Source: Cryomorphaceae bacterium
GTDB taxonomy: Bacteria; Bacteroidota; Bacteroidia; Flavobacteriales; UBA7430
Direction of reading: 5' to 3'
DNA length: 64,000 nt
Assembly (NCBI GenBank): GCA_019649675.1
Contig: BOWN01000003.1
Location: 1 to 64,000 of the forward strand
A model generated the notes under the pieces. That model was not told the DNA's origin and made no database searches. It saw nothing but the letters and a program-made list of their open reading frames with translations. Below are positions 20,441 to 31,419 of the stretch, in pieces; position 1 is the first letter of the stretch; each line of letters opens with the position of its first letter. A program made the position numbers and the translations under genes.

Positions 20441-22641
20441 TTATTTTATTATAAAAGGGCTTTTATAACCCATGTATTTTACAAAGTATATCCCAGAATT
20501 TAATTTTAAATCCAACTCCAATTTTTCTTCTGAAACGGTATTCTTATATTCTGTTTTGCCAAGTAAGTCAACAATTTCAATGGTCTTATTTTTTTCTAAG
20601 CCCCCAATGAATAATGTTCCGTTCGAAGGATTTGGGAATAGCGTGAGCTGAGGGTTTAAATTTTCATTTAATCCAAGGATATTATAATATCCTTGAGCTC
20701 CTGAGTTTGGGTTACCTAGTTCATCCATTACATTAGATACTGTAACCTGATAATCTCCGCCTGCGTGAGTACTTGTAGTAAGGTTTACTCTAGACCATTG
20801 AAACGGGTGCCTTGATGCTGACTCAACAACAATCCCGTTATTAATTGAATAGTTATTTGGGTTTTCTGCGCTAGATTGTTCAACATTTTCATTAAAAAAT
20901 AACGCTATAGAAGTTTCACTCAATACTGTTGTTTCAATTATTGATGGCCCAGATTGATCAGATCCCGCCTCTACGTCATCTTCCATTCTTAAACTAATTT
21001 TCCATTCTCCGAACAGATAAGTAGACACGCCAGTAATAGATGAAATATACTCTCCTATTTCTGCAGGGTATTCATAACCTTCTTGCGTATTGTGAATATT
21101 ACATTCTCCAGTTCCATCATCAACTCGCCATTGTCCATAATCATCAAAATTAAATGTAGCATAGGTCGCGGTCACATCAGTTACACGAACTAACATACCT
21201 TCGTAATCTTCATTTGCAAGCCCTCCAGTAGTGATGTCTATTGGGTTTGGAATGGGGTTGTTTGAATTAAGAATATACACTTGATCAGGATAAGCTAATT
21301 CTGTCATTTTTTCAGGCGTAGGATCTTGCCATTGAAATTCCGAAACTTCTCCAGTTACGATGACGCTATCTCCAATAGAAGGAATAACAGGAGAGGTATA
21401 GATATAAATCCCACTTCGAGGTCCTTCACCGTCTTGCATATAAAAATCATCTCCCAAAACAGCGGTAACTACTCCTTTAGTAGATATAGTTTGATCTTCA
21501 TATGGGGAGTAATCTCCTGGCCCCTGAACGTCTTGAATACTTGTAATTGTTCCCTCAAAAGGATTTAAAGCCACAACATAATTTCCATAAAATGTGTTTT
21601 CTAAACCATTAGCTGAAGCTGTAATTTTGTATTTAACATCTGTTCCTTCTGGAAGTGCAGGTATTGTAGCGGCCCAGCCAACATTGCCTTCTGTCATTTG
21701 AATAATATTTTCTGAAGCCCCATCATAAATATCAGCCCATGAAGTACCCCAAGTCAAAGTTACTGATTGAACAGGCGTGTTTACATTACTAAATATATGA
21801 GCATAGACTTCTTGGCTTTCAGTCTCTGAAGGCGTATTACTTTGCAATTCTACAGAAGTAAATACTAAAGGGTTTAGTTCTGCTCCTGCCCAAATTAAAT
21901 TTGCCAGTTCAGGATAATCAATAAAAGGGTTTCTATTTTGTTGCCAGTTAAAAATAACTTGGTTTCTTCTGCGTTCAAATGCATCTACAGGGTCTTGTTC
22001 ATTCCATTCTAAAAGTGTAGAAAGCTTTCCCATTAATGGATCGCTAGAGTTGTTTATATAATCTACAACATTAAGACTTGGTTCGCCAGGGTCACCCATA
22101 TATCGTGTTGCCATGTAAAAAATAATACGTGCCACATCTCCTTTTACTGCGTCACGTGGTTCCCAAGTATTTGATGTTGAGTAACATCCTATTGCCTCAC
22201 TGTTTTGAGTACCTCCATTATCAAAATCTTTAGTGCCTCTAGCCGTATTGATACTTGCATCACATGGTTTTAAATTATGCGCATCAGAATAAGCACCTAA
22301 AGCACCATAAGTTTCATCGCCATTAAAGCCCCCCTGAGATTTTACCCAAACATGCTCTCGGTTCCAAAAGTCTTGTTGCATGTTAGTAGCAAAATCGTCT
22401 TTGCTTATGGAGTTTCCCTTGTAAACAAGAATGACATTATTTTCATTATTTGGATCTTCATCTGCAAGTTTTAAAATATTTTTGGTAGAGCTGTAAGAAA
22501 ACTCATTATGGCTTTGATGATTTCATGAAGCTGATTTCTCAATTCGTCGCCCGTTAATTGTTGGGCTGATTGATAATAATCGGGGCTTTGAGCTATTATT
22601 GGTAAATAAGCTAAAAAACAAAGTGAAAGAATTTTTTTCAT
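20441..22641 (-). CDS. T9SS-exported endonuclease I with OB-fold domain
   Basis: Secreted DNase of the His-Me finger endonuclease I family. A signal peptide (MKKILSLCFLAYLPIIAQ) starts at 22641. After one indel near 22505 comes the nuclease: FWNREHVWVKSQGGF (the NREHVW metal/catalytic block), LGAYSDAHNLKPCDASINTA, GDVARIIFYMATRYMG and RRRNQVIFNWQQNRNPFIDY. Next is an Ig/SbsA-like part, then an OB-fold (YEDQTISTKGVVTAVLGDDF, MQDGEGPRSGIYIY, GDSVIVTGEVSEF) and a second Ig-like part (IALFFNENVEQSSAENPNNY). It ends with a T9SS type A domain LFPNPSNGTLFIGGL to SPFIIK. It begins 10 bases after the TonB receptor gene and is probably co-transcribed with it. Confidence 0.9.
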
Positions 22642-22651
22642 GTTGAAAGAA

Positions 22652-25428
22652 TTAGAATGATATTTTTAGTGAACTCGTTAGCCTTCTTCCCATTCCCATA
22701 AATACAGAAGCAGAAGCGGCATCAAAATTAAATTGATTTCCTGATATATAAGTATCGTTATTTAATGCGTCAGAAATAAAGGTTGTGTTGAGGACATTTA
22801 GGATATTGATTTTAAAATCTAAATTCATCCCGGCATATCGAAAACGGTAACCCCCATGAAGATCTAAAAGAGAATAGGCTGGTGTTTTCCATGAGTCTCT
22901 ACCCACATTTTCTCCTTGAAGATCAAAAGGGTTAAAGTCAGCGTAATGGTTGTCAAAACGCATACCCCTTAATTTGATATAAGCATTTTTATGAAATTGG
23001 TACCTGACACTAGTACCCAATTGTAATTGAGCCGCATCACCTACATGAACACCTGAGGCATCAAAGTAAACTAAACCGCCCTCAGGAACAATAAGCTGGT
23101 TATTGTCATCATAACTTCTAATAGTGTCTCCGGAAGTCCATCGCCAATCTCCTACTGAAGATAAAAACTCAATTGTAAATTTGTCTGAAAGATTAATTGC
23201 TACATCAAATTCCACACCTTTGTGCAGGGCATTTATTCCATTAATATTATATCTTAATGGTTCCCCATCAACTACAGTGCTTCCAGATTGAGGTTTATTT
23301 CTCCATTCTGTATGATATAGGTTTAAATTTGAGCTGATTTTTCGTCCATTATAACTATGACCTAGCTCAATGGCGGCAACTTCTTCATTTCTAATATCAG
23401 CAAAAAGTCGGTTATCGTAATCAAATACATTATTGAATTTTGGTGCTTTTTCAAGGTAACCAAGATTCATAAACACATTATTAAATTCGTCTAAATTATA
23501 ATTCAGACCTGTTTTAAAAGTATACCCAGGAATCCATTTCCATTTACTTTCTGCGTGCCTTGCTTCTGGAGAATCAACAGTATATTCATTTCCATTATTT
23601 AGGATGGTGTCTCCATAAGAAAGTGCTTCGACCATTATTGTGTCGTTTAAAACAAGATCCATAGGTCTGAAGTAATCAATTCGTTTGTAGCCAGTAGACG
23701 CAAATGAAACATTTACAAAGGCAGACCAATTTCCAGAGGTATATTCCATTTGTTGGAATAGCCCCACCCATTTAACAAGACCATCATTGTGATATGAAAA
23801 TTTATCTCCTTCTCGAATTACTGCAGAGCTATCTCTTGCCGCAACATTATTGTTGGCCACATAATAATCACCGCCTAAAAGGTCATAAACCTCTCTGTAA
23901 TGCTCACCAGTATAATGTCTAAGGTCAATTCCTCCTGAAAAGTTATATTCTTTATTTGCCTGGTAATTATAAGTCGACAGGAGACCAAACCATCGGTGGT
24001 TGTTAATGCTTGATCTTAAAAATTGAGTTGATTTACGTTCGGTACTACTATAGTTTAGATCTATTGAAACGTCACCTAAAAAGAGTCTCTTGTGTTCCCA
24101 CTATTTCTGTCGTAAATACTTTGAAAGTCGATCTGCCTGTTGTCGTTAAAGTTAGCTGACGTGAGACTAGGTGTAACCCCTGTACCTCCTCCATTTCCTA
24201 ATGAGGCGTACAACACATTTGAGATGACCATCTTTTTATTTACCGACCACAAATGGTTTAAACTTAATTGTGGTTTATGGTAATAATTCATTTTTTCGTT
24301 AACGATCTCATCTTGAGCGAAAACGGTATCAATAGGATTATTGTTTTCGTCAAAATTTACAGTATACCTGTTAAGTTCTCCCCAGTGTTCATTGTATCGA
24401 AGACCATAATCACCATCTACTCCAGTTGTATCTATTCCTAGGCTAGCAGCATAGTCCATGTCATAAAGTGATATTTCTTTTTTATACGATCTTTGACCGT
24501 GTTCCTGGGGTGCGCCGAAGGCTGTAAATGATAAGCTGTGGTTGTTAAACTTTTTTTGGATTTTCATAAAATAAAAAAATCCTTCTGTCCATGTTTGGTC
24601 TACCCAACCATTTCCCCTCTTATAAGAAGCAGCTAAAGAATAGCCCCAGCCATTATTTAGTTTACCACTATTGTAACCCAATGTGGATCTTAAAAAGCCA
24701 TTATTTCCAACATTTTGTGAAAATGTGACCTCTTCTTTATTATTGATACCTTTGGTTAGAATGTTCATGGTTCCACCAACAGCGGAAAAATAGCTAATTT
24801 TGAAGCGCCCAAACCTCGTTGAACTTGAATGGTTTTTGTCATGAGGTCAAGACCAAACCAATTGGACCAATATACCCAACCATTTTCCATATCATTCATT
24901 GGGATTCCATCAATCATCACAGCAACATTGCGTTGGTTGAATCCGCGAATGGAAATTCTAGCATCTCCATCTCCACCTCCACTTTGAGTCGCATAAACTC
25001 CAGGTGTGCTATTTAGGATCATAGGAATGTCTTGCCCAGCTAGTTCTTCTTCTATTTTTTTTCGGGCTGATGTTAGAAAAGGCAACGGGTGTTTCTCTTG
25101 AACGCGCAATGTCTGAAACAACCTGAACCTCATCTAATATCTGTGTACTCAAATAAAAATTGATTGTGGTATTTTGATTAAGTTTAAGTGTCTTTTTTTC
25201 TTCTTTATAACCCACGTAAGAAACTCGAAGTACCACTTCTCCCTTTGGAAGAACCAACTCGAAATAACCTTCTAGATCTGAAACTGTTCCGGAGCCATTT
25301 GAAGCGATAATATTTGCTCCAATTAAAGTTTCAGAGCTTACATCGTCATAAATATAGCCTTTGACTACTACTTGAGCAGAAAGGTGAGCATTGATTAGAA
25401 ATGCAACTATAAGAATGAGGTCTCGCAT
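22652..25428 (-). CDS. TonB-dependent outer-membrane receptor with carboxypeptidase-like N-terminal domain (frameshifted)
   Basis: Outer-membrane 22-strand beta-barrel importer powered by TonB. The N-terminal piece (25009-25428) has a signal peptide and a CarboxypepD_reg-like domain: VVVKGYIYDDVSSETLIGAN, GTVSDLEGYFELVLP, RVSYVGYKEEKKTL. The plug domain (24765-25133) reads SGGGDGDARISIRGFNQRN, MIDGIPMNDMENGWVYWSNW and QVQRGLGASK. Barrel parts are 24076-24768 and 22652-23860, ending MGMGRRLTSSLKISF with the C-terminal Phe expected for BAM insertion. About 925 residues with at least three frame breaks. No SusD-like partner is adjacent. Located between a lamin-tail protein and a secreted nuclease, which suggests uptake of a nuclease product; the ligand is inferred. 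Confidence 0.9.
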
Positions 25429-25469
25429 GCAAATGAAGAATTAAAAACCTCCTATGCGGGGGCTATAGT

Positions 25470-26436
25470 TTACTTAAGAATAATTTTTTTCAGAATACGC
25501 TCGTTGTTTTTCCAATCTAACAGCCATAATATAAATTCCATTAAGAGATGGGTTAATTTCTATGCTTTCATTGAAAATTGTCTCTTGCATTATTTTAGTA
25601 AAAACATTTTGACCAATCACATTTATGATTTTTATTTCTTTTATAGCAGAAGTACTTTCAATGTTTATTAGTCCTGTGCTGTTGGGATTTGGATATATAT
25701 TTAATAAATTTTCATATTCTGTAATTGATGTGTTTTCTGAACAATCGCAGAGGTGTTGACCTAGCTCTGTAAAAGTGTTTTGAGGAAGTGAGTCCCATTC
25801 AAGGGTAGGATCAAAAGAATAGGGTTGTGTAGGGTCATACACAAATCCATTTGTAACGTTTGCTTTGCGAATTAAGGTTTGGTCTTTTGTCCAATAAGTA
25901 TCATTTTCATCACCCCAAGCTTCCCCGGGATCCTCCCCAATTTTCCCAATAATATCAATAATATCTCCGCTAGATGTTTCTAATGTTACAGCATCATTAC
26001 CATTAAAGTACATGGTTCCATCTTCATAATTAGGGCATATAAATAAATCTACACGGCCCATCAAGTCATCTTCTGGTGTATAAACGCTATCAAGAAGCCC
26101 GGAAATAGAGTCTGTAAAAACATACCAACCATTCCATAATGGAGTCTCATACCCTTCGCCATTAGGGTTTCTTTTATCAAGAGCAATTACAAAAGCATTA
26201 TGCGCTTCAATGGTACCTGATAAAATTGTAGTTAACGGAGTTGTTGCGCCATTACTCCAGCGTGACAATGCATAATTAGATAAGTCTATATCTTCGCTAG
26301 TTGGATTATAAAGTTCTATGGCTTTATTGTTATAACTGCCTTCTACATATTCAGAGATGAAAAGATCAGTACAATTTTGAGCTTGAAGCCCACATGATAT
26401 AATACAAGTTAAAATAAAGGAGTAAATGTTTTTCAT
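25470..26436 (-). CDS. T9SS-exported lamin-tail-domain protein
   Basis: A secreted protein of about 320 residues. I start at MKNIYSFILTCIISCGLQAQ (26436) because this is a clean signal peptide; the 11 residues before it are leader. The lamin-tail domain follows directly: DLFISEYVEGSYNNKAIELY, DIDLSNYALSRWSNG, IEAHNAFVIAL, YFNGNDAVTLETSSGDIIDI. It ends with a T9SS type A domain, LLNIYPNPNSTGLINIEST. The frame shifts near 25505; the other frame gives the normal ending LKKIILK with a stop at 25470. Bacterial lamin-tail domains are often found with secreted nucleases and phosphatases. It is the first gene of the set with the TonB receptor and endonuclease. Confidence 0.88.
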
Positions 26437-26549
26437 GGCATCGATTTTTATTTTTTTCAAAAGTAACAAAAACTATTTATTACAAGTTAAATTAAATAAT
26501 AAGATTGAGAATTTATGAACACATTAAAATGTTCAAACAAAAAATCCAC

Positions 26550-26557
26550 TACATTTG
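26550..26557 (+). promoter_or_regulatory. -7 promoter box upstream of the GT2 gene
   Basis: TACATTTG matches TAnnTTTG and sits 19 bases before the ATG at 26577. Likely drives the glycosyltransferase, pyrC and DUF4296 genes together. Confidence 0.45.
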
Positions 26558-26576
26558 CTTTTCAAGCTTTAAATAG

Positions 26577-27314
26577 ATGTCCGATTCTTTAATTATTATA
26601 CCAACTTACAATGAAAAGGAAAATGTAGCGAATATGATTCGTAAGGTTTTTTCTTTAGATAAGTTATATCATGTTTTAATTGTGGATGACCGCTCGCCCG
26701 ACGGAACAGCAGCAATTGTAAAGGATTTGCAGAAAGAGTACACAGATCGACTTTTTATTGCAGAACGAACTGGAAAGCTAGGTCTAGGAACAGCCTATAT
26801 TCATGGCTTTAATTGGGGCTTAAAAAGAGCCTATCAATATTTCATAGAAATGGATTGTGATTTTTCGCATAACCCAGACGATCTCATTCGACTTTATAGT
26901 GCTTGCGCCAATGAAGAAAATGATTTAGCAATTGGTTCGCGATATGTTGGTGGTCTTGTGAACGTAATTAACTGGCCCATTGCACGCGTGATGATGTCTT
27001 ATTTTGCTTCGCGCTACGTAAAAATAATAACTGGTTTACCTGTAGATGATGCCACTGCTGGGTTTAAATGTTATCGAAGAAAAGTTGTTGAAAATGTACT
27101 CCGATCTAAAGTTACTTTTGTGGGTTACGCTTTCCAGATAGAAATGAAGTTTAAATCGTGGAAGTTTGGATACAAGATAAAAGAAGTTCCGGTTATTTTT
27201 ACAGATCGAACAGAGGGGGAGTCTAAAATGAGTACTTCTATATTTTACGAGGCCTTTTTTGGTGTGATTCAGATGAAGATTAAAAGTTTCTTTAAAACCT
27301 ACAAACAAGCCTAG
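26577..27314 (+). CDS. Polyprenol-phosphate mannosyltransferase-like GT2
   Basis: Transfers a sugar (by homology mannose from GDP-mannose) to polyprenyl phosphate on the cytoplasmic face of the membrane. 245 residues, all one GT2 domain: IIPTYNEKENVANMIRKV at the N-terminus, VDDRSPDGTAAIVK, ERTGKLGLGTAYIHGF, IEMDCDFSHNPDD (the DxD metal site), AIGSRYVGG, and the acceptor-side GYAFQIEMKFKSWKFGYK plus VPVIFTDRTEGESKMS. There are no C-terminal membrane helices, as in bacterial single-domain DPM1 homologues. Followed after 13 bases by pyrC, so probably co-transcribed, a gene order I recall from other Flavobacteriales. Confidence 0.9.
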   Translation: MSDSLIIIPTYNEKENVANMIRKVFSLDKLYHVLIVDDRSPDGTAAIVKDLQKEYTDRLFIAERTGKLGLGTAYIHGFNWGLKRAYQYFIEMDCDFSHNPDDLIRLYSACANEENDLAIGSRYVGGLVNVINWPIARVMMSYFASRYVKIITGLPVDDATAGFKCYRRKVVENVLRSKVTFVGYAFQIEMKFKSWKFGYKIKEVPVIFTDRTEGESKMSTSIFYEAFFGVIQMKIKSFFKTYKQA

Positions 27315-27327
27315 CTTAATATATAGC

Positions 27328-28665
27328 ATGAAAAAGCTGCTTAAAAACGCACAAATAATTAATGAAGGGGCTATTATTACAGCCGATGTCATGATTAAAA
27401 ATGACCGAATCATAAAAATAGCCAAAAGTATAAACGATGAAACATCTGAGATTATTGACCTCAGTGGAAAGTTTTTAATGCCAGGTGTAATTGATGATCA
27501 GGTTCATTTTAGAGAGCCTGGATTAACACATAAAGGCTGTATATATTCTGAGGCCAAAGCCGCCGTAGCTGGTGGTATCACCTCTTTTATGGAGATGCCA
27601 AACACCAAGCCCCAAGCATTGACTCAAGCGCTTTTAGAAGACAAATACCTCATAGGCGCTAAAGATTCGCTTGCCAATTACTCGTTTTTTATGGGTGCCT
27701 CTAACGAGAATTTGGACGAAGTACTCAAGACAGATCCAAGGCATGTTGCCGGTGTTAAAATATTTATGGGATCATCTACGGGAAATATGCTGGTTGATGA
27801 CAAGCAAGTTTTAAATGATATTTTTTCTAAATGCGACATGCTTATTGCTGTTCATTGTGAAGATGAAGAAACAGTTCGGAAAAATTCCGCACAAATGAAA
27901 TCTGAATATGGCGAGGATTTACCCATACGTTTTCATCCCATTATTCGGAGCGAAGAAGCTTGTTACAAATCTTCATCAATGGCTGTAGAGCTTGCTAAGA
28001 AGCACAACACTAGGCTTCATATTTTACATATTTCCACAGATAAGGAAACTAACTTGTTTCGAAACGACATTCCATTAAATCAGAAAAGAATTACGGCTGA
28101 AGCTTGTGTACATCATCTTTGGTTTGATGAATCAAGCTATGATGAAAAAGGAACTTGGATTAAGTGGAACCCTGCTGTGAAATCAGCAAAAGATAAAGAT
28201 GGCGTTTGGAAAGCTTTAATCGATGATAGAATTGATGTTATAGCTACTGATCATGCCCCCCATACTCTCGATGAAAAAAACAACACATATTTTAAAGCGC
28301 CATCTGGTGGGCCTTTAGTTCAACATGCCTTAGTGGCCATGCTCGAGTTTCATCATCAAGGAAAAGTGAGTCTTGAGTGGATTGTAGATAAGATGTGTCA
28401 TGCTCCAGCGACTTGTTTTCAAGTAAAAGAACGTGGATTTATACGCGAAGGTTATTATGCCGATTTGGTTGTTGTTGATCTTAATAAACCCTGGGTTGTA
28501 GAGAAGAATAATATTTTGTACCATTGTGGCTGGTCTCCCTTTGAAGGAGAGACCTTTAAATCTTCTGTTGTCAAGACCTTTGTTAATGGAAATTTAGTTT
28601 ATGATGGTGGCATTTTTGATGAAAAACACCGTGGGATGCGCTTAGAATTTGACAGGCATGTATAG
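27328..28665 (+). CDS. pyrC: Dihydroorotase
   Basis: Third step of pyrimidine synthesis, cyclising carbamoyl-aspartate to dihydroorotate. 445 residues, intact, of the long type I amidohydrolase class. Visible: FLMPGVIDDQVHFREPGL (metal site), AGGITSFMEMPNT, VKIFMGSS (carbamylated Lys), AVHCEDEE, HILHIST, and DVIATDHAPHTLDEK (Asp of the active site). In the first metal motif the usual HxH is QxH (DDQVHFRE). I recall the same change in other Bacteroidota dihydroorotases, so it is probably lineage-typical. The end overlaps the DUF4296 gene. Confidence 0.93.
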   Translation: MKKLLKNAQIINEGAIITADVMIKNDRIIKIAKSINDETSEIIDLSGKFLMPGVIDDQVHFREPGLTHKGCIYSEAKAAVAGGITSFMEMPNTKPQALTQALLEDKYLIGAKDSLANYSFFMGASNENLDEVLKTDPRHVAGVKIFMGSSTGNMLVDDKQVLNDIFSKCDMLIAVHCEDEETVRKNSAQMKSEYGEDLPIRFHPIIRSEEACYKSSSMAVELAKKHNTRLHILHISTDKETNLFRNDIPLNQKRITAEACVHHLWFDESSYDEKGTWIKWNPAVKSAKDKDGVWKALIDDRIDVIATDHAPHTLDEKNNTYFKAPSGGPLVQHALVAMLEFHHQGKVSLEWIVDKMCHAPATCFQVKERGFIREGYYADLVVVDLNKPWVVEKNNILYHCGWSPFEGETFKSSVVKTFVNGNLVYDGGIFDEKHRGMRLEFDRHV

Positions 28666-28996
28666 GCTTTTTGTATTCATATTGTTGGTTGTATTTTTTT
28701 CTTGTAACCAAAAAGCAGAAAAAAAACCTAAACATCTTTTGTCTGACATACAAATGATTGATGCTTTGACCGAGATTCACCTCCTTGAATCGGCAGTGAA
28801 GTTGAATTTAATAGAAGGCCTAAAAAATGACAGCTTAAACATCAGAGATTACTATGAAGCTTTATTTGATACGAAACCATATTCTTATAAAGAGTTCCAA
28901 GAAAGCTTTACTTATTTTACAAAAAGCCCAAGCCAAATGGAGGTTTTTTTAGATTCTGTTCTTATACGGGTCCAACTGATGGAGTTGGAGAATTAA
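28649..28996 (+). CDS. DUF4296 lipoprotein
   Basis: Small lipoprotein of about 112-115 residues with a signal peptide and lipobox (LLVVFFSCNQKAEKKP), so lipidated at Cys and placed in the periplasm or outer membrane. The body matches DUF4296: LLSDIQMIDALTEIHLLESA, an aspartate-containing helix, RDYYEALFDTKPYSYKEF and a C-terminal helix. The function is unknown. Its start overlaps the end of pyrC by 17 bases (an alternative ATG at 28658 also overlaps), so it is translationally coupled; I recall this pyrC-DUF4296 pairing from other Flavobacteriia. Confidence 0.85.
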   Translation: MTGMYRLFVFILLVVFFSCNQKAEKKPKHLLSDIQMIDALTEIHLLESAVKLNLIEGLKNDSLNIRDYYEALFDTKPYSYKEFQESFTYFTKSPSQMEVFLDSVLIRVQLMELEN

Positions 28997-29011
28997 CAAT
29001 CAGCGGGGAGC

Positions 29012-30028
29012 TCAATCCAACTTATGTTCTTGTATAAATATGGTTGAAAAATCTTTACAGCTTTGTTCAACAGATTTAAACTGATAGTTTAGTGTGGTTT
29101 TTATTTTTTTATTCTCATAAATAGAGATACTGTTGGCTGCCAAGATGATTTCTTTTGTGATTAAAGGGGGTTTACCACTGATAATGGAAATAATTTTTGC
29201 GATTCTCCAGCTGAAGGCACTTAAAAAAGTACCAACTTTTATATGAGGTTTTTTCTTCCCTAAAGCCTCAGCGATATAGTCAATTGTTTTTTTGAAAGGG
29301 ATGCTTTCGGAACAAAGTATAAATCGTTCTGATTTAATTTTACCCTTCATGAGTTGAATCATCACATTAACAACATCTCTTACATCAACAAAACCATTTG
29401 TTCCAGAAGTATAAAAAGAAAGGCCTTTCCACACTTGCCTAAATAGCATAGAACTTCCTTTTTCCCATTTCCCAGGACCTAATATGATTGCAGGGCAAAC
29501 TATTACAGCATTTAGACCTTCTTCAATACCTCTCCAAACTTCCATTTCAGCATGGTATTTAGTTAGCGCATAATAGCTGTTTTCTGGGCTGTTTAACCAA
29601 GAAGTGTTTTCGTTAGTAGAAGAGCTATCTTTTGGGCACCCAAGAGAAGCAACTGAAGAAACATGACAAAGCTTATTTACGCGATATGCAAGACATAAGT
29701 TTACAATATTTGTAGTTCCCTCTATGTTTGTATGCATCATTTTGTCTTTATGCTTTAGATTAAAGCTGATCCATGCTGCGCAGTGATATACTTTTGTGAC
29801 TCCTTGAAAAGCTAATTCTAATTCTGGAATATTCAATAGATCAGCATTGACCCATTCAATTTTTTCGAAAAGGAGGTCTGCTTTTTCAGTGTAGTAAGAA
29901 AAGATTTTACGAACTATGCTTATATTAGATTGCGCTCTTTTTATTGCACGTACCTTTGTTTCAGATTGACAAATCTGATATAGTAAATGTGACCCAACTA
30001 AGCCAGTTCCTCCCGTAACTAATATCAT
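29012..30028 (-). CDS. NAD-dependent epimerase/dehydratase family protein
   Basis: Extended short-chain dehydrogenase, 338 residues. The N-terminal cofactor motif is MILVTGGTGLVGSHLLYQI; the Asp for adenine binding follows in WVNADLL, and the catalytic YxxxK is in NSYYALTKYHAEME (about residue 155). CHVSSVASLGCP and VVCPAIILGPGKWEKGSS are typical of the dihydroflavonol-reductase/3-beta-HSD-like subgroup. Substrate unknown. It is convergent with DUF4296 and divergent from tyrS. Intact frame. Confidence 0.85.
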   Translation of the reverse strand: MILVTGGTGLVGSHLLYQICQSETKVRAIKRAQSNISIVRKIFSYYTEKADLLFEKIEWVNADLLNIPELELAFQGVTKVYHCAAWISFNLKHKDKMMHTNIEGTTNIVNLCLAYRVNKLCHVSSVASLGCPKDSSSTNENTSWLNSPENSYYALTKYHAEMEVWRGIEEGLNAVIVCPAIILGPGKWEKGSSMLFRQVWKGLSFYTSGTNGFVDVRDVVNVMIQLMKGKIKSERFILCSESIPFKKTIDYIAEALGKKKPHIKVGTFLSAFSWRIAKIISIISGKPPLITKEIILAANSISIYENKKIKTTLNYQFKSVEQSCKDFSTIFIQEHKLD

Positions 30029-30106
30029 GTCCTAAAGATAAGTAAAAGTGGAGTTTTTTATACAGAATAAAACGCCTATTTTTACGCGTCTTAAAATGCA
30101 ATTATT

Positions 30107-31380
30107 ATGAATTTCGTTGAGGAAATGAAATGGCGCGGTATGATTCATGACATCATGCCTGGAACTGAAGAACAGCTTCAAAAAGAAATGACCTCTGCTT
30201 ATATAGGGTTCGATCCTACGGCTGACTCATTACATATTGGTAGTTTGGTTCAAATAATGACTTTGGTTCATCTTCAAAGAACTGGACATAAGCCATTCGC
30301 ATTAGTTGGAGGGGCTACAGGAATGGTTGGTGATCCATCAGGTAAATCTAAAGAGCGGAATTTACTTTCTCCCGATATTTTAGAGCACAATTTAAAATGT
30401 GTACAAAAGCAATTGGCTCGTTTTTTAGATTTCGATTGTGGAGAAAATTCTGCTGAAATTGTCAACAATTTTGATTGGTTTAAAGGGTTTGGATTTTTAG
30501 ATTTTATTCGTGACGTGGGGAAACACATCAGCATAAACTATATGATGGCAAAGGACTCCGTAAAGTCGCGCTTAGATACAGGAATGTCATTTACTGAGTT
30601 TACCTATCAATTGGTTCAGGGGTATGATTTTTATCATTTATATACAGAGCACAATTGTAAAATTCAGCTTGGAGGGTCAGATCAGTGGGGGAATATTGTT
30701 ACAGGAACAGAATTAATTCGAAGAAAAGCTAGAGGGGAAGCTTTTGCTATTACCACCCCATTAATAAAAAAGGCAGATGGCACCAAGTTTGGTAAAACAG
30801 AAGGCGGAAATGTTTGGTTGGACCCAAAACGAACTTCTCCCTATAAATTTTATCAGTATTGGCTAAATGCTTCTGATGAAGATGCAAAGACCTACATTAA
30901 AATTTTTACTTTGATGACAGAGGAAGAAATAGAAAACCTTGTTTCTGAGCATGAACAGGCTCCTCATACAAGAGTTTTGCAAAAAACTTTGGGAAAAGAT
31001 GTGACAATTCGTGTTCATGGTGATGCGGCGTACCATCATGCGATTGAGGCTTCTGAAATTCTTTTGGAAAAGACACTGCCAAGCAGTTAATGAATATAGA
31101 AGAGCGAGATTTATTGGATATTTTTGAAGGTGTACCACAATTCGATATTGCTAAATCCGACCTTGAGCCTGGCATACAAATTATCGACTTACTGGCTCAA
31201 AAATCAAAAGTTTTTCAGTCAAATGGAGAGGCAAGAAGAATGCTACAATCTAATGCTGTGAGTATAAATAAGTTAAAGGTTACAGCAGATAAGGTACTTA
31301 AATTAGATGACTTGATTAAGGGAAAATATATTTTGGTACAAAAAGGGAAAAAGAATTATTTTTTACTAAAAGTGGTTTAA
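30107..31380 (+). CDS. tyrS: Tyrosyl-tRNA synthetase (one frameshift)
   Basis: Charges tRNA-Tyr. The first 327 residues (30107-31090) contain the class I core: [20 protein letters not shown] (HIGH-type motif), [29 protein letters not shown] (Tyr binding), [19 protein letters not shown], and [13 protein letters not shown] in place of KMSKS. The frame shifts near 31065. In the next frame [20 protein letters not shown] continues into the C-terminal S4 RNA-binding domain, [20 protein letters not shown] to FLLKVV. Total about 424 residues, as usual for TyrS. Confidence 0.96.
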
Positions 31381-31419
31381 TTATTTATAAGTTTGTATAT
31401 CTTTTAAATATTAGCACTT

